DNA from: Epiperipatus broadwayi
Taxonomy: Eukaryota; Onychophora; Udeonychophora; Euonychophora; Peripatidae
Reading direction: 5' to 3'
Length of the DNA stretch: 64,000 nucleotides
NCBI GenBank assembly: GCA_028023455.1
Contig: JAQFVV010000257.1
Location: forward strand, 1,306,001-1,370,000
Shown: in pieces, positions 1-11,582 of the stretch
How positions within the stretch are numbered: position 1 is the first letter of the stretch
How the letters are laid out: every line of letters begins with the position of its first letter
Made by a program: the position numbers and the translations under genes
The notes under the pieces: generated by a model
Told to the model about the DNA's origin: nothing
Seen by the model: the letters and a program-made list of their open reading frames with translations, nothing else
Database searches by the model: none

Positions 1-1254
1 ACTTACTACTTTACTGTTTGAATATATTAGTATGCTAATTTAAAATAATATTTTTCAATAATTAATTTTTTTGTTTAATTTTTTAAATTTGTAATGTGTA
101 TTATTTCTTTTTCAATGAAAACAATGTAACAAGTATGTCCTTTTATTAAAGGTTTTTTTTTTTTTTTTAAATAATCATTTACGTTTAGTAATGGGAAGAG
201 GGGGAGGCGACTGTATGTACAGTATTATAAATGCAATTTACATTTTCTTGTGTAAAAGTTTGAAAGCTCTTTCATTTTTATTATTTAACTAAAGATATAG
301 AGTGATGATAAATTGACACATTAGTAATTAAACATTGATTCTCCAGCTATTTTATCAGAATTTTAAATAAATCTTTTATTATAAACATACCCTAACACAC
401 TGTATACAAATTCATGCTCATACAAAATAAACATATACGTATTGTGTATATATTCATAATATATATATATATTGTATGTGTTATTTGCTTCACTTGTTTG
501 TAAAATATGTTAGATAAAAAAATGCGTATATCATGTTTGAGCATGACAGTTTGTTTCTATTTTGTTTCCCTGATTACCGTAAAAGAAACATTGATTATTT
601 TTATAATAGTATTCATGAACTGCTTATCAATATTTCTTTTTTTATCTTGTATGTTTTCTAGTGTTCCATATTTTATATTTTAAAATAGACTGACAGAATA
701 GAAAATATCTCATAAATTAGATCTAAAGTTTCACACATTTATGCCACATTACTTCCAGTCTGATGAACCAAAAATGAATTAGAGTTATCTACATTTCAGA
801 TGATTTATATTGTATTTATAATTGTTTTATAAAAATATTACAAAAGTCAAATTTGATTAAATAATTTAATTTTGCATTTTTTCTATATGTATGTATGTTT
901 ATGTGTATATAAATTTAATGAGGGATGCTTTTTTCCTTAAAAAAAATGAAAAATAACAACAAAAAAGAAAGGACTTTTATGCATAGTTTATATGTTATGT
1001 AATGTTTTTATTAATAAAACTATCTTGAACGTTTCTAGTTAATATTTTGTTTTATCACCTTATTCATTAATATTGACAACCATTTTTTTATAGTAATTAT
1101 TATTATAATTAACAATATAATCATCATTGATGCTAACACATTTTTAAAAATTGTATTGTTTTTTTTAATCTATGTTATCTCATAATCATTGTACACTCTG
1201 ACACCTCCTCTCATTTCATTTATCTCACAATCTTATATTTTTTTATTCAATTGT
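1..1254. other. AT-rich DNA with no recognised gene
   Basis: All frames are closed by frequent stops. There are only short homopolymer and (TA)n runs (about 460-472) and scattered polyadenylation-like AATAAA words. No element ends were recognised. Confidence 0.7.
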
Positions 1255-1460
1255 AAGATTTGCTATCTTAATATAAACTGAGCAATGATTATATATATTT
1301 TGATAGTCTGGACCAACTGATGAGTGCTTAGCATGAAATAGGTATATTGGTGATTATTTATCTTTTCTATACGTGTGTGGGCATTGTATCAGTTGTATGA
1401 GATAGTGTGGATAGTTGAAGGGTATTTGAAAGTCTGAGTTCAAATCCCTTATATTTTAAT
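1255..1460 (+). mobile_element. Small retroposon carrying a hammerhead motif, copy 1
   Basis: This unit of about 205 bp recurs at 45997-46293 (+) and 45619-45975 (-). Shared landmarks in order are: a start reading AAGATTTGCTATCTTA, a (TA)-rich spacer, the hammerhead core at 1303-1357, GGTGATTATT, then GATAGTGTGGATAGTTGAA, and an end reading GAGTTCAAATCCC. The last block resembles a Pol III B box (GTTCAAATC), and the TAGTGTGG region about 35 bp upstream could be a decayed A box. If so, the tRNA-like part lies at the 3' end, which is unusual for a SINE. It has no coding capacity. The two other copies establish that it is a dispersed repeat; the Pol III reading is inference. Confidence 0.7.
1303..1357 (+). 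ncRNA. Hammerhead self-cleaving ribozyme, type I architecture
   Basis: The conserved core is complete: CTGATGA at 1317-1323 and GAAA at 1335-1338. Stem I pairs ACCAA (1312-1316) with TTGGT (1347-1351). After a 3-nt bulge (TGG) it continues with ATAGTC (1303-1308) against GATTAT (1352-1357). Stem II is GTGC/GCAT with loop TTA. Stem III is ultra-short: A1338-T1345 and T1339-A1344 closing a 4-nt loop. The predicted cleavage follows A1346 (UA, allowed by the NUH rule). Short stem III type I hammerheads are known from Penelope-like and small non-autonomous animal retroelements. Pairing was done by hand; activity is untested. Confidence 0.75.
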
Positions 1461-1589
1461 TGTATACATAAATAAAATGAAAGTAAATTGAGTAACTTAC
1501 ATATGGGTGCATATAATTATTTCTTAAACTCTGATTTGAAATTGAATTAACTAACACTGTGATTCTACTAAATAAATTTCAGAAAAGTG

Positions 1590-1672
1590 TTTTTTTTATA
1601 TGTCAAAGCTTTGACCAGGAAGCGAATTCGGGCCAGTTATGCTAACCATTAAGCCACCAGCACTTGCCAAAT
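1590..1672 (-). repeat. tRNA-derived SINE head, remnant
   Basis: On the minus strand, TGGCTTAATGG followed by TTAGCAT fits the tRNA A-box pattern. About 20 nt further on, CCCGAATTCGCTTCC is a degraded B-box-like stretch. A T8 run at the left edge would be the A-tail of a minus-strand insertion. No target duplication was found and the copy looks old. It differs from the SINE at 14355-14462. Confidence 0.35.
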
Positions 1673-3611
1673 ATGAAGAAAGTAAAAAAAAAAATGATCA
1701 TATCTTTTTTGAATATTTAAAACCCTATAGATTATCAATTAGTTAGGTTACATTTATATTTATTTGACTATGGTATTGAACTTTTTCATCATCATTTACA
1801 GATAGAATCATTGCATTTATTATTTTATAAATATAAGATCAAAAATGAAATAGATGAATAAAAATGTGAACATCATTAAAAGAATTAAGTGGCTAAAATG
1901 GAGCAGGATTGGGCATAATTGAAATCTTAAATTGGATCTCAATAAATTATAAATGATTAAAAAAGATCACATATGAATTGATCATTGGTTGATAATAATG
2001 ATGATGATGATGATGATATCGAGGATATTGTAACTGCATTGTGAAAAAAAATCATTATGTATTAACAAATTTGAGTTAAGAAAAAAGTTTTAAAATGAAT
2101 GAAAAGTCTAGATTACTTATATCAGATGTTAATGATTATTTAATTTTTTCAGAGTAAATAATAAAATTTACAATAAATCAATGTTTCTATTATTAAATTG
2201 TATATTCTGTTCTGTCTTTATAATTACTGCAAACAAGATATTACTAAATAGTACAGCACAATTATTAGAATAAATCATGATATTTTAGATGAACATTAGA
2301 AACAGTTGTTTGTTCTATTAATTCTACTCCAGATCCATTTATTGTAAGCTTGAGTTATCAGTGAAACACTATATAATGGAATCTCATACAAATACCCAGA
2401 CTAATTTTATGACAATAACCTTTATCAGTGAAGTGATGTTTTATATGTGTGTGCAAATACAGTAAAAGGCAATAGTTTTTAGAAATTTAAATTTGAAGCT
2501 ATTATTTAATATTTAAATGACTCAAACTTATAATGCAAGAATAAAATAAAAAAATAAAATGAAGTACTGCTACAGTGATATGATCAAATGTATGGTGAAA
2601 AATATTTTAGATGAAATGTATGAGAAGTATCATAATGAAAATATCAATCAGAAAACATCTACATGAAATAAATTGCCTCAAATAAAAGTAGAGTTAATAT
2701 TTATTGATGCTCTTAACTTGTTTAAAGTCCAATTTATAACTTTTATATGAAAAGCCCTAGTGTCAATATCAATCACATTTGCTCTTTTTATACTGGAGTG
2801 TAATATTGACTATTTATAAAAAAAATATTGAATTAAATATTTCTTATTTGAATTTCATTTTAAAACTGGAAGCAAATTTTATTTGAGACATTGTAAATGA
2901 ATGCAAATATGTTTTAAAATTCAAAATTAAATTTATTATTATTTAAATTTAAAAAAAAATATTTACCAGCATTTATGAAAGCAATTCTTATTGGCCAGTA
3001 AAAACAGCTTTCATGTTTTCACAAAACAACTTGTTTTCTTAAAAACAAATATTTTCAAATAAAATACAACTGTAATTACTTAGTTTTTTTGATATAAAAT
3101 AAATGTTTTACAAATATTTTGCATAAATAAGCTTAAATATATATAAATAAATTACTGAAAAGTACAATTGATTTTGGAAATATTAAAGAATAAAGCATAT
3201 TCTGAAATGCAGGAAAAATAATCTACCCATATGTAATTCTATCAGTATCTTTGTATTATAATACAAACCAGAACATAGTTGACTTGCTTTCAGATTAAAA
3301 TTTGAGTGATATTTTTATGAGTTCAATGTGATACTGACATCTTCAGACATTTTTTAACTATTTTTATTGTGGTTTCTGTGCATAAAAATGTTTACCAGTA
3401 AACTAATATTATAGTTCATCACAAAATAGTGGAGAAAAGCCAAAGTCTCTCAGTATCAATATAACACTCCAAAATTAGCAATATTGGAGCTACTACAGCC
3501 CAAGAAATTAAGAGATATTAATTGTTTATATTGTCATATTTTTTTTAAAAATATATTTTTTTTACTAACTTATAGGTGCTATTTTATGGCCATATAAAAA
3601 ATATTTCATTA
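1673..3611. other. AT-rich DNA with no recognised gene
   Basis: No frame of useful length is open. It holds a short (GAT)n run at about 1998-2018, A/T homopolymers and a (TA)n tract at 3612-3626. No terminal repeats or target duplications were recognised. Confidence 0.65.
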
Positions 3612-3697
3612 TATATATATATATAAATTCATGCTTGCAAACTGATAGGAACTTGTTGCATAAATGCTTGGAGTTAGTGTTTAGGTCTAGTTTCTAA

Positions 3698-3756
3698 CTC
3701 CTATCCTTCACTGATGATAGCAAATCAGCTTGAAATCAGCTGATCTAAGGGTGGAG
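3698..3756 (+). ncRNA. Hammerhead-like ribozyme, second family
   Basis: The core CTGATGA (3711-3717) and GAAA (3732-3735) are intact. Stem III pairs ATC (3735-3737) with GAT (3742-3744) around loop AGCT. The residue before the predicted cut is C3745. Stem I pairs A3710 with T3746, skips a C/A mismatch, pairs CCTT (3705-3708) with AGGG (3748-3751), then after an internal loop pairs CTCC (3698-3701) with GGAG (3753-3756). Stem II is weak: AGC/GCT with a T-T closing mismatch, so the copy may be decayed. The flanking sequence is unrelated to the unit at 1255-1460. The motif sits in about 280 bp bounded by (TA)n tracts near 3612-3626 and 3904-3919. Confidence 0.55.
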
Positions 3757-4499
3757 CCAATGAAAGAGACAGTGATTTCTGACTCTGATGTTTATGTAAA
3801 CAAAAATACGCTTGTTTAGAGGTCTTCGTAAAGCTCCATCTATTGATTATAAATACAAGTGATGGCAAGTTTACGTATATAAAACTTGTTTTTGTTTTTC
3901 ACATATATATATATATAAAGTAAATATTTACACTATCAGGTGATTGAAATAAAATATACTTAGAAGTCTAACTTACTTTTTTATATAGTTATACTTTTTT
4001 ACTGCAGACAAGAAGAAATAGTAATGAATTTATAATTTTTGGAAATTAAGTTAATATTTATGAGGTTTTTTTTAAAGTAAAGGCAATATGATAAAGACAT
4101 TCTAAAGAGAGTTGTAAAAAAATCAGGGAAATGATGTATTTAATGTGTTGTAAAAATAGTGTTATAATCATATGCAAATTTTGTAATGTGTTATAATAAT
4201 GAATGTATATGCCAGAGAGAACATGGCTTGATTTAACACAATTTTTCTTCTTCAATTGCATTTCTGTATGTTAAAATTTTGAATATCATTTTTTATAATC
4301 ATATGGGGCAGGGACATTTATTTATTTATTTATAAGTTATTTTATTATGAGAATTTTCTTCACTGTTCAATTTTTTTAAAAAAAATAGTATTATTGTTTT
4401 TATAATTGATTTAATTTTTTTCCCAACTATTGTTATAAGCTGGTCTTTTTATTGAATTGAAAAGACATACTAATTAATTTAACAATTGTTAGAACAATT
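3757..4499. other. AT-rich DNA with no recognised gene
   Basis: It contains the (TA)n tract at 3904-3919 and several AATAAA-like words. The longest minus-strand frame (4058-4261) is low-complexity and has no recognisable domain. Confidence 0.6.
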
Positions 4500-5592
4500 G
4501 CAGAGAGAGATATTGAAAAAGTTGAATGTCTATATGTTTTGTGATTTAGAAAAAGCATTTGATGAAGTAGCCTCGAATAAACTTATGACCATTTAAAAAA
4601 ATAAAGGAGTATTTTGGAAAGAGAGAAGATTGATTTGGAATAAATATATTGAGCAGAGGATAATAATTAGACTGGAGAATAATGAGCTGATTAAGTGAAT
4701 ATAGAAAGAGGAGTTAGGCAAGGATGCAGTATATCATCTATTCTTTTTATTATTTATTTAGAAGATGTTAAGTAATTATTTAGACTATCGAACAACAGAT
4801 GTTAGAAGTAGAATAATAAAATATTAAGACTTGTAGATGATGATCTCAAAATTGTTTTCAGAATATGTTGAATAATTGGAAGAAAGATGTATTGAATATG
4901 GAATAAACATTAATGTTGAGAAGACTAAACATTTTTAGTTAGGGAAGAATGTAAAAAGTCTGCAAATTGAAGTCCAGAATAACATAGTTCAATAGGTAAA
5001 GAGATTTAGTTATTTGGATAGTTGGTTGAGTGAGAATGAAAGAAGAGAATATGAAGTTAAATGAGGAATAACATTGGCAAAGAGGCATTTATTAAAAGAA
5101 AGGAAATATTTTGTGGACCTTTGAAGAGTGAATTAAGGAAATGATTAATTAAATGCTATGGGTGGAGTGTACTATTGTATAGTTGTGAAACCTGTATACT
5201 GAGTAATAAAATTATGAACAAATTGAATGCCTTTGTGATGTGATCATGGAGGAGGATGGAAAAAATCAGTTGGATGAATGAAGTAATAAATGAAAAAGTT
5301 TTGAAAAGAGTAAGTGAAAAAAGAAGATTCATTTATGAAATTAGAAAGAGAAACTGGATTGCATACATATTAAGAAGAAAGTATTAATGAAAATGTTTTG
5401 GGGGAAATGATGAGTAGAAATCAAGATGAAAAGATAGAAAAGATTGGAATTGGGGGATGATATAAGATATTGGAAGATTTATGTGAACTTGAAGAACTGG
5501 GCAATAAAGAGAATGGAATGGCAAAATGGATGTATTAATGATGTGATGGTTCTTTGGATTGGTCCATGTGATGTAATACTATTGATTGATTG
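4500..5592 (+). pseudogene. Decayed RTE-like LINE reverse transcriptase and 3' tail
   Basis: Translated piecewise, the + strand shows LINE RT landmarks interrupted by many stops and frameshifts. FCDLEKAFDEV (about 4540-4572) is RT block A with its catalytic Asp. A Gly-Val-Arg-Gln-Gly-Cys-like block lies near 4710. LLYSCETCILSNKI (about 5173-5215) and EKISWMNEVINEKVLKRVSEK (about 5262-5320) match the C-terminal region of RTE/BovB-type and related LINE proteins. The sequence ends in (ATTG)n at about 5580-5592, the kind of short-repeat tail RTE elements carry. No intact frame exceeds about 60 codons, so the copy is old and inactive. The RTE assignment is inference from the tail and motif style; the RT identity is firmer. 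Confidence 0.65.
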
Positions 5593-6396
5593 ATCAACAT
5601 TATAATGCCTTTTAACTTTTATATTATATATTTTCATTATAGCTATGTCATCTAAAATAAGTCTTAAGGCATGGTTTGATGCAATGATAGAATGATAAGT
5701 TGGATAAAATTCATGAATCACAATCGAATTTTGTCATTTCAGTATTTAAATTTCTATCTGAAAAGTTACTGGGTGTCATCTTGGATTATTTCCATGCAAG
5801 AATGTGCATGTTGTGTACAAGAATGCTTAAAAAATTAAAGTGGCAGTTTGAATGATTGGTAAACACTTCCTAATAAAGCAATCTATAATGGTTTTATATT
5901 GTTATCAATTTACAAATGCCTGCAAGTTTTTGAGCTTGACTAAAACAAATGAAACTGCATTCATGTTTTTTCTGAGATAATTTGCAAGAGAATTTATGTT
6001 GGAGTAAAATCTTTGATATCTAAGGAAATGTAACTTGGGAGAGCCCAAACATTGAGCTTGAGAAGAAGATCACAAAAAATATTTGGGCTTAAGTGACCAA
6101 TTTCTAAATATATGTAATAAATGTTTATTATTTTAAGCATTGGAAGGTAAGATTCTGCAGTTGGGTTGGAGTAGACTATTTATATATCTTCCAATAAACT
6201 TATTTTATAAAGGTGATATACTTAACTTATTATATTGATTTTGTGAAGTTATCAATAGTGATTTTCAATATTTAGGAAGAGGTGGCGTTTTGTCTATAGG
6301 AGTAATTTTTAATATATGTTCAAGAAATGAGAAATGTCTAATGGATGATAAGGCATTTAATATTTTTTGGATTTTAAAAGCATAAATAGAATGGAG
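5593..6396. other. AT-rich DNA with no recognised gene
   Basis: It lies between the LINE remnant and the hAT-type element. No open frame or repeat structure was recognised. The same host sequence resumes at 7209 on the far side of the hAT insertion. Confidence 0.6.
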
Positions 6397-6404
6397 ATCT
6401 AGAT

Positions 6405-7200
6405 TAGCGTTTCTCAACCTTTTTGCCACACGATCCCATAGACTTCATTGAAATAGTTCTGTTACCCAAATGTTTATTACATAAATTATAATATAAAAGA
6501 GATATTACATCAGCATGGTACTGTATATATGTATATATTCCGATCAATTTGATAATATTTATAATAAACAAATAATTTGTAAGTTAAAAGTTGAGTTAAA
6601 GTTAAACTACATATTAATCACTAACAACGAAATATAAGTATTATTTGTAAATTACAAATATACGTACCTTTTAACAAAATATAAAATTCAATTATTAACT
6701 CAGCACAATGATTTCGATTAGAAAAACGGTGTAACTGTAATACATACAAATGTATTTTTTGCTGTTTTAACAACTACAAACTAGTTCAAACTATACACTG
6801 TGAACTGAGAATATTTCTACTGAATTCCACCACTGGCACTGGTAGATGCTTTAGTTGCATTAATTTTCCACCATTGGCACTGGTTGACATTTTGGCTGCA
6901 TTAATTTTAGTTGCATTTTTGTTTGCAATTTTTTGAACAATTGCATTTTGAAAATAATAGCGAAATTTAACATTATGATTATTTAAGTTCAAATTTTCAA
7001 TTGAATTTAAGAAAACTACACATAACATAGGTACTAGTACTTACTATTTTTTTTATATTAATACTTATAGTTTCTTAAAATGTAAAAAGATTTTTTTCTA
7101 TCAGATATTTATGTTTTTATTTCGTGATGCATATTCATGACCCATTAAAAATTTAATATGAACCAATATTGGTTCCCGACCCAAAGGTTGAGAAATGCTG
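6405..7200. mobile_element. Non-autonomous hAT-type DNA transposon, 796 bp
   Basis: The left end TAGCGTTTCTCAACC (6405-6419) and the inverse complement of the right end, CAGCATTTCTCAACC (7186-7200), form imperfect inverted repeats. The similarity continues inward with CTTT and a GATCCC/GACCC block. The element is flanked by a perfect 8-bp duplication ATCTAGAT at 6397-6404 and 7201-7208. The 8-bp duplication and the CAG(C/T)GTTTCTCAACC end are hallmarks of hAT elements. No transposase domain is recognisable; the minus-strand frame at 6786-7028 contains a locally duplicated, low-information stretch. The superfamily is well supported; the parent element is unknown. Confidence 0.85.
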
Positions 7201-7930
7201 ATCTAGATTATTTAGAGATGCTGGAAGGTTAAAGCACTTCATGCATATTGCTACTATTTTCTTTCTCCATAATAGATTTCTACAGAGTGAAAATATGAAT
7301 GAGGGAAAAAAATTTGTAAGGTTTATAAAAGATACATAATATGAGATTTTTGGTTTGTCATCTGATCCTTTGTGTCAGCCGCTAGAGGCGGGATTTCTAG
7401 CTAAATTTCTAGAAATATGCCATTTCCGTGGCCGCACCCAACCCTTTAAGCATTCTTTCTAAAATAAATCCTAGAAAGATTGTTAACTTGGAGTTAAGTC
7501 TTCTTTCTATGCTAAAAGGTAGACTGTTAACTCAGAGTTAAGTCTTCTTTCTACGATGAAATCTAGAAAGAATGTTAACTCAGCTTAGCGGCTAATGGTG
7601 TGGCTTTTTCTGATGCTAAAAGCAGAGGAAAATACTGTAGTTGTTTGTGTCACACGCTATATCGTAATGCTGTGTTATGTATTTGATGTAACAATATCAT
7701 ACGAGGGTGTATTAATTTGATCGTGTCAAAATTATTTTAATTTTCAATGGTACCTTTTTTTTTTAAGACGAATTGATGTACTGTTACATTTTAACAATTT
7801 TAACAGTATCATGATTGTTCCTCATAAATTTATATTCCTCATAAATTTTCGATTACAGTGGGTTAGGGTAATATATTAAAGATCATGCTTTGTGTCACAT
7901 TTCAGTGAGAAATTTTCCAAGACAAAAAGT

Positions 7931-8272
7931 ATGGCAAATTCGAAAACAGAAAATATGAAAAGATGGGAATTGCCAGACATGGAAGCCGTTAGTGCTGTAA
8001 CATTTCTACAGCAGAAAAACATCCTGCTGCAAGAAAAAAAGATGTTTGTGCAGCGAATGTATGAGACTTGAGGTCCATAAAGATCTTTGGACTTTCATTT
8101 GTAAGTCTCGTTCTTGCTGAAAGAAATGTGCACTTCGAAAAGGTAGCTGGATTGAGGGATTTCAAATGCCGTTCATCAAGTCTTTACATTTGCTGCATTA
8201 CCGGAGCCGTGACGAGTTGACCATACAGCATGCCATTAATGATATTGAAATGTCTACCAGTAAATATTATTA
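7931..8272 (+). pseudogene. Merlin/ISXO2-like transposase N-terminus, frameshifted
   Basis: Frame 1 from the ATG at 7931 reads MANSKTENMKRWELPDMEAV and continues through a TFLQQKN-containing helix to a stop near 8070. In another frame the zinc-ribbon pattern continues: CSEC, about 13 residues, then a Trp-Thr-Phe-Ile-Cys stretch and a further Cys, followed by RKGSWIEG and HLLHYRSRDELTIQHAINDI. The order (AV..FLQ segment, CxxC ribbon, KGSW block, helix-turn-helix-like block) is that of ISXO2/Merlin transposases upstream of the catalytic core. At least one frameshift and one internal stop are present. The catalytic domain is absent, replaced by repeats. The family is inferred from motif order and needs a profile search. 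Confidence 0.55.
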
Positions 8273-8299
8273 ACCAAATTGATAAATAAAGTAACATAA

Positions 8300-9417
8300 C
8301 ATACACACACAATAATTGTTGTTAACCAAAAAATGTAAATTATTATTTAAAAATACACAAAAACACCCCTCCCACTAATTGTTGTCAATCAAATGTAAAC
8401 AAATTAAAATAACGGAAAGTATTATTTAAAGATCCATAACCCCCCCCCTCCGTTGTTTCTTTAATTTTGTCACTTAAATTTTTAAAAACAGTATTACTAT
8501 TTAAATACAACCCAAATTACTATTTAAACGTATACCAAAAAAGATCCTTTCTTGTCAATAATAATCAAATTAAGAACTATTATTGTTCTATTGTCAAAAA
8601 TATTAGGTTTTTGGGAAACCAAAACAATAATTTATAAATGAAAAAAAAAGTCAATCGTTTGTCAATCAAATGTAATAAATAAAAATAACTTCAATTTTGA
8701 TTTAAACATACACACACACAAAAAAAAAAACCCTTTCTCCAAATAATTGCTGTCGGCAATCAAATGTAAAATAAAAAGGAAGGTAAATTAGTATTTAATC
8801 ATCATCCAAAAACACCCACCCCTCTCACTAATTATTGTCGGCAATCAAATGTACACCACCACTAAAAGTAACGTAAACTACTATTCTTTAAACAGTTACA
8901 TCCTTTCCCCCAATAATTGCTGCCTACAATCGTACATATAAAAAACACCCGTCCCAATAATTAGTGTCAAACAAATGTAAACCAATCAAAGTAAGACGGT
9001 AACTTATTATTTAAACGTAACCCAAATTACTATTTGAAACTATACTGAAAAACAACCTTTTGTCAATAAAAATTAAACAAACAACAACTATTATTGTCCC
9101 ATTGTCAAAAATATTTATTCGTAGAAACAAAAGTCATAATTTATAAATGAAAGGAAGTCATATCGGTCGTTAATCAACTGTAAACTGATAAAAGTAACGG
9201 TTTTAATTTTTATTTAAACATACACACACACACGCGCGGAAAAAAACAACAACACTTCTCCCGATAATTGTTGTCGGCAATCAAATGTAAATCTATCAAA
9301 GTAATGTAAATTATTATTTAATCGTACACAAAAACACCTGCCACTAATTGTTCTCGGCAATCAAATGGAAACCTATCAAAGTAACGTCAATTATTATTTA
9401 AAAATCCATCCAAAAAA
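8300..9417. repeat. Degenerate tandem repeat, about 70-85 bp spacing
   Basis: The block TAATTGTTGTCGGCAATC followed by AAATGTAAAC recurs at about 8311, 8379, 8745, 8828, 8910, 8958, 9264 and 9344. It alternates with ATTATTTAAA blocks and an ACAAAAACACCC-type linker. It lies wholly inside the Merlin-like element and replaces most of its coding region. Confidence 0.6.
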
Positions 9418-9650
9418 ACCCTGTTCTCTCTTAAATTTCGGCAATCCAATTTTACAAAAACAGTAATACTATTTAAAAAAAAAAACACAAATTACTATTT
9501 GAACACACACCAAAAAAGACCCGTTCTCTCTTAAATTTCGGCAATCCAATTTTACAAAAACAGTAATACTATTTAAAAAAAAAAAAAAACACACAAATTA
9601 CTATTTGAACACACACCAAAAAAGACCTGTTCTCTCTTAAATTTTGGCAA
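9418..9650. repeat. Tandem repeat of about 100-107 bp, two full units plus a partial
   Basis: CTGTTCTCTCTTAAATTT or its close variants recur at about 9420, 9520 and 9627, each followed by GGCAATCC. The first two units continue into ATTTTACAAAAACAG, an A-run of variable length and TTACTATTTGAACACACACC. The units differ mainly in the A-run length. Confidence 0.75.
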
Positions 9651-9860
9651 TCCAAAAAAAAAAACAACTATTATTATACCATCATCAAAAATATTATTTG
9701 GGAAAAATAATTCAGAAACGAAAGACAGTAAACTTTGTAAACAAACAAACCAAAAAAAAAATCAATATTAATAGAGAATCGCTGGCCCGGAAACGTTATA
9801 TTAATGTGTTTTTGATTAGAAATCGCACCTCTAGCGACTGACACGAAGGATCAGATGACA

Positions 9861-10240
9861 ACTGTTTTTTGTAATAATTAAAAGGAAGAGTTTTGAATAA
9901 CTTGGGGGGAGAGAGAGAGAGATAATTACTTTCTGAATATCATTTTTTTTCTTGTATTTTAATCTCATATTTGTAAAACTCAAGTACAATTGAAAGACTA
10001 GGAATGTGTAAGGTTTACCTTGAAAGAATTCAGTAAGACATTCACTTGTATATATAAATGGCATGCCACTTTTTTGTTCATATCGAATTTAAGTTTATAT
10101 TATTTTGGATATTCTAATATATTTAATAGTATTAACATTTTTTTGTTGTTGCTTGTTCGTATATGCTATTCATGATACTATCAAGTTAATTTTAAATATG
10201 TACACTTCTGATATTTTTTTTTGTATTTTTTTAATATGAA

Positions 10241-10291
<51 letters not shown>

Positions 10292-10295
10292 AAGA

Positions 10296-10332
<37 letters not shown>

Positions 10333-11582
10333 CTTTATTAATTATATATATATCATAAACACTAGTGTATTGATTATTGATGGGAAAATAATGTTGGGGA
10401 TGTTTTTCCATTTAATACTATATGATTTTCATGACATTAAAGGAGATTGGTGAGAAGGTGTAGCAATGATTGTAGTAATGCTGTCACTAAAAATGTTTAC
10501 ATAAGAATGTCTATTGATGCAGAATCAAAGGTTGCCTTAATCTCTAGTTGGGTTGCTCAGTAGATGATACTTTTTAGGAAAACTGCCATGGGGATTAAAG
10601 TGGTTATAAGTAAAGTTCACTTTTGTCTTTCAGCATAGATTCAAGTATTTTTGACCAAGAGTGATAGTGCCATTGATTTTTTTTTATTAAAAGAGACCAA
10701 AGAAATTGGTTATAATCCCTGAATATTGAAAAAAAAAAATCAGATAAAAGTTTGTTTGTAAAGTGATTTAAGTGAGAAAAAACAAATCTTGTATACCATG
10801 TCTATTTGGATAATAGGAATCTTGTATAGTTACTAACATTAATGCATTTATTCCATTGAATGCCCAATGAAGGCCATTTTCTGAATCACAAGAAAAAAAT
10901 TGAAGATTGGAAAACTGCTAAGACGTCATTTCTTCTTAAAATATAATTATAAAGTTTAAAACATTTTATTTTTTATCTTAATTATACTAGCAATTCTGAT
11001 GGCTGATGGTTCTGAGATACCCTTATCCATGTGAGTGATTGTGTCAGGAAATTTTTTTCTTTGTTGTCAAATAGTCTGTTAAAGTGTCACATGCTTTGTT
11101 ATATACTTTTGATAGTTTTCTAAAACATAAAATTCAAAAGATCCTAAGGTTTTGAGCTTAAACTAACTTTTTTGGCCAATTACATACATTTTGTGCTAGG
11201 TCAGTAGCTACATACTTTGGTAACTTTATTTTATTTTATTTTTCTAATTAGAGACATCTTTTTGCTACTGGCCAGGGATGTTAGTAACAAAATACTTGAT
11301 TTTTTTAGCTTATACAGTATGTGATTACATGAGAGAGATCTTTTTATCTTTTCCCATTTGTTATTAACTTTAAATTACAAGCCTCATTGATGAAGGTAAA
11401 AAAAATAGAAACTGACTTGGTACTTGATATTTAAATGTATAATCACTAATTAAAAACAGTAAAGAGTTGCTCATTTTATTACATGTTAAATAAGCTGAAG
11501 AATCACAAATTTTGTTATTATTTATGTTTTGTAATTTTTAAAATATTGTAACATTTAATTTAAACAGCATTAATTTATACCA
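9861..11582. other. AT-rich DNA with (TA)n tracts and no recognised gene
   Basis: Two (TA)n tracts lie at about 10244-10284 and 10300-10328, separated by a TATAAAGAACTTTATA palindromic joint. Otherwise only short closed frames are seen. Confidence 0.6.

Larger units (their letters stand above)
7356..9860. mobile_element. DNA transposon with about 45-bp inverted ends, Merlin-like
   Basis: The ends TGTCATCTGATCCTT (7356 onward) and the inverse complement at 9860 match for about 45 bp with few mismatches, through CAGCCGCTAGAGG versus CAGTCGCTAGAGG and on to ATTTCTA. Just inside the left end are two to three imperfect repeats containing GAGTTAAGTCTTCTTTCTA (about 7490-7560). A transposase remnant lies at 7931-8272. 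The remainder (8300-9650) is degenerate tandem repeats. No target duplication is obvious, perhaps through decay. The superfamily call rests on the transposase fragment, not on the ends. Confidence 0.7.
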
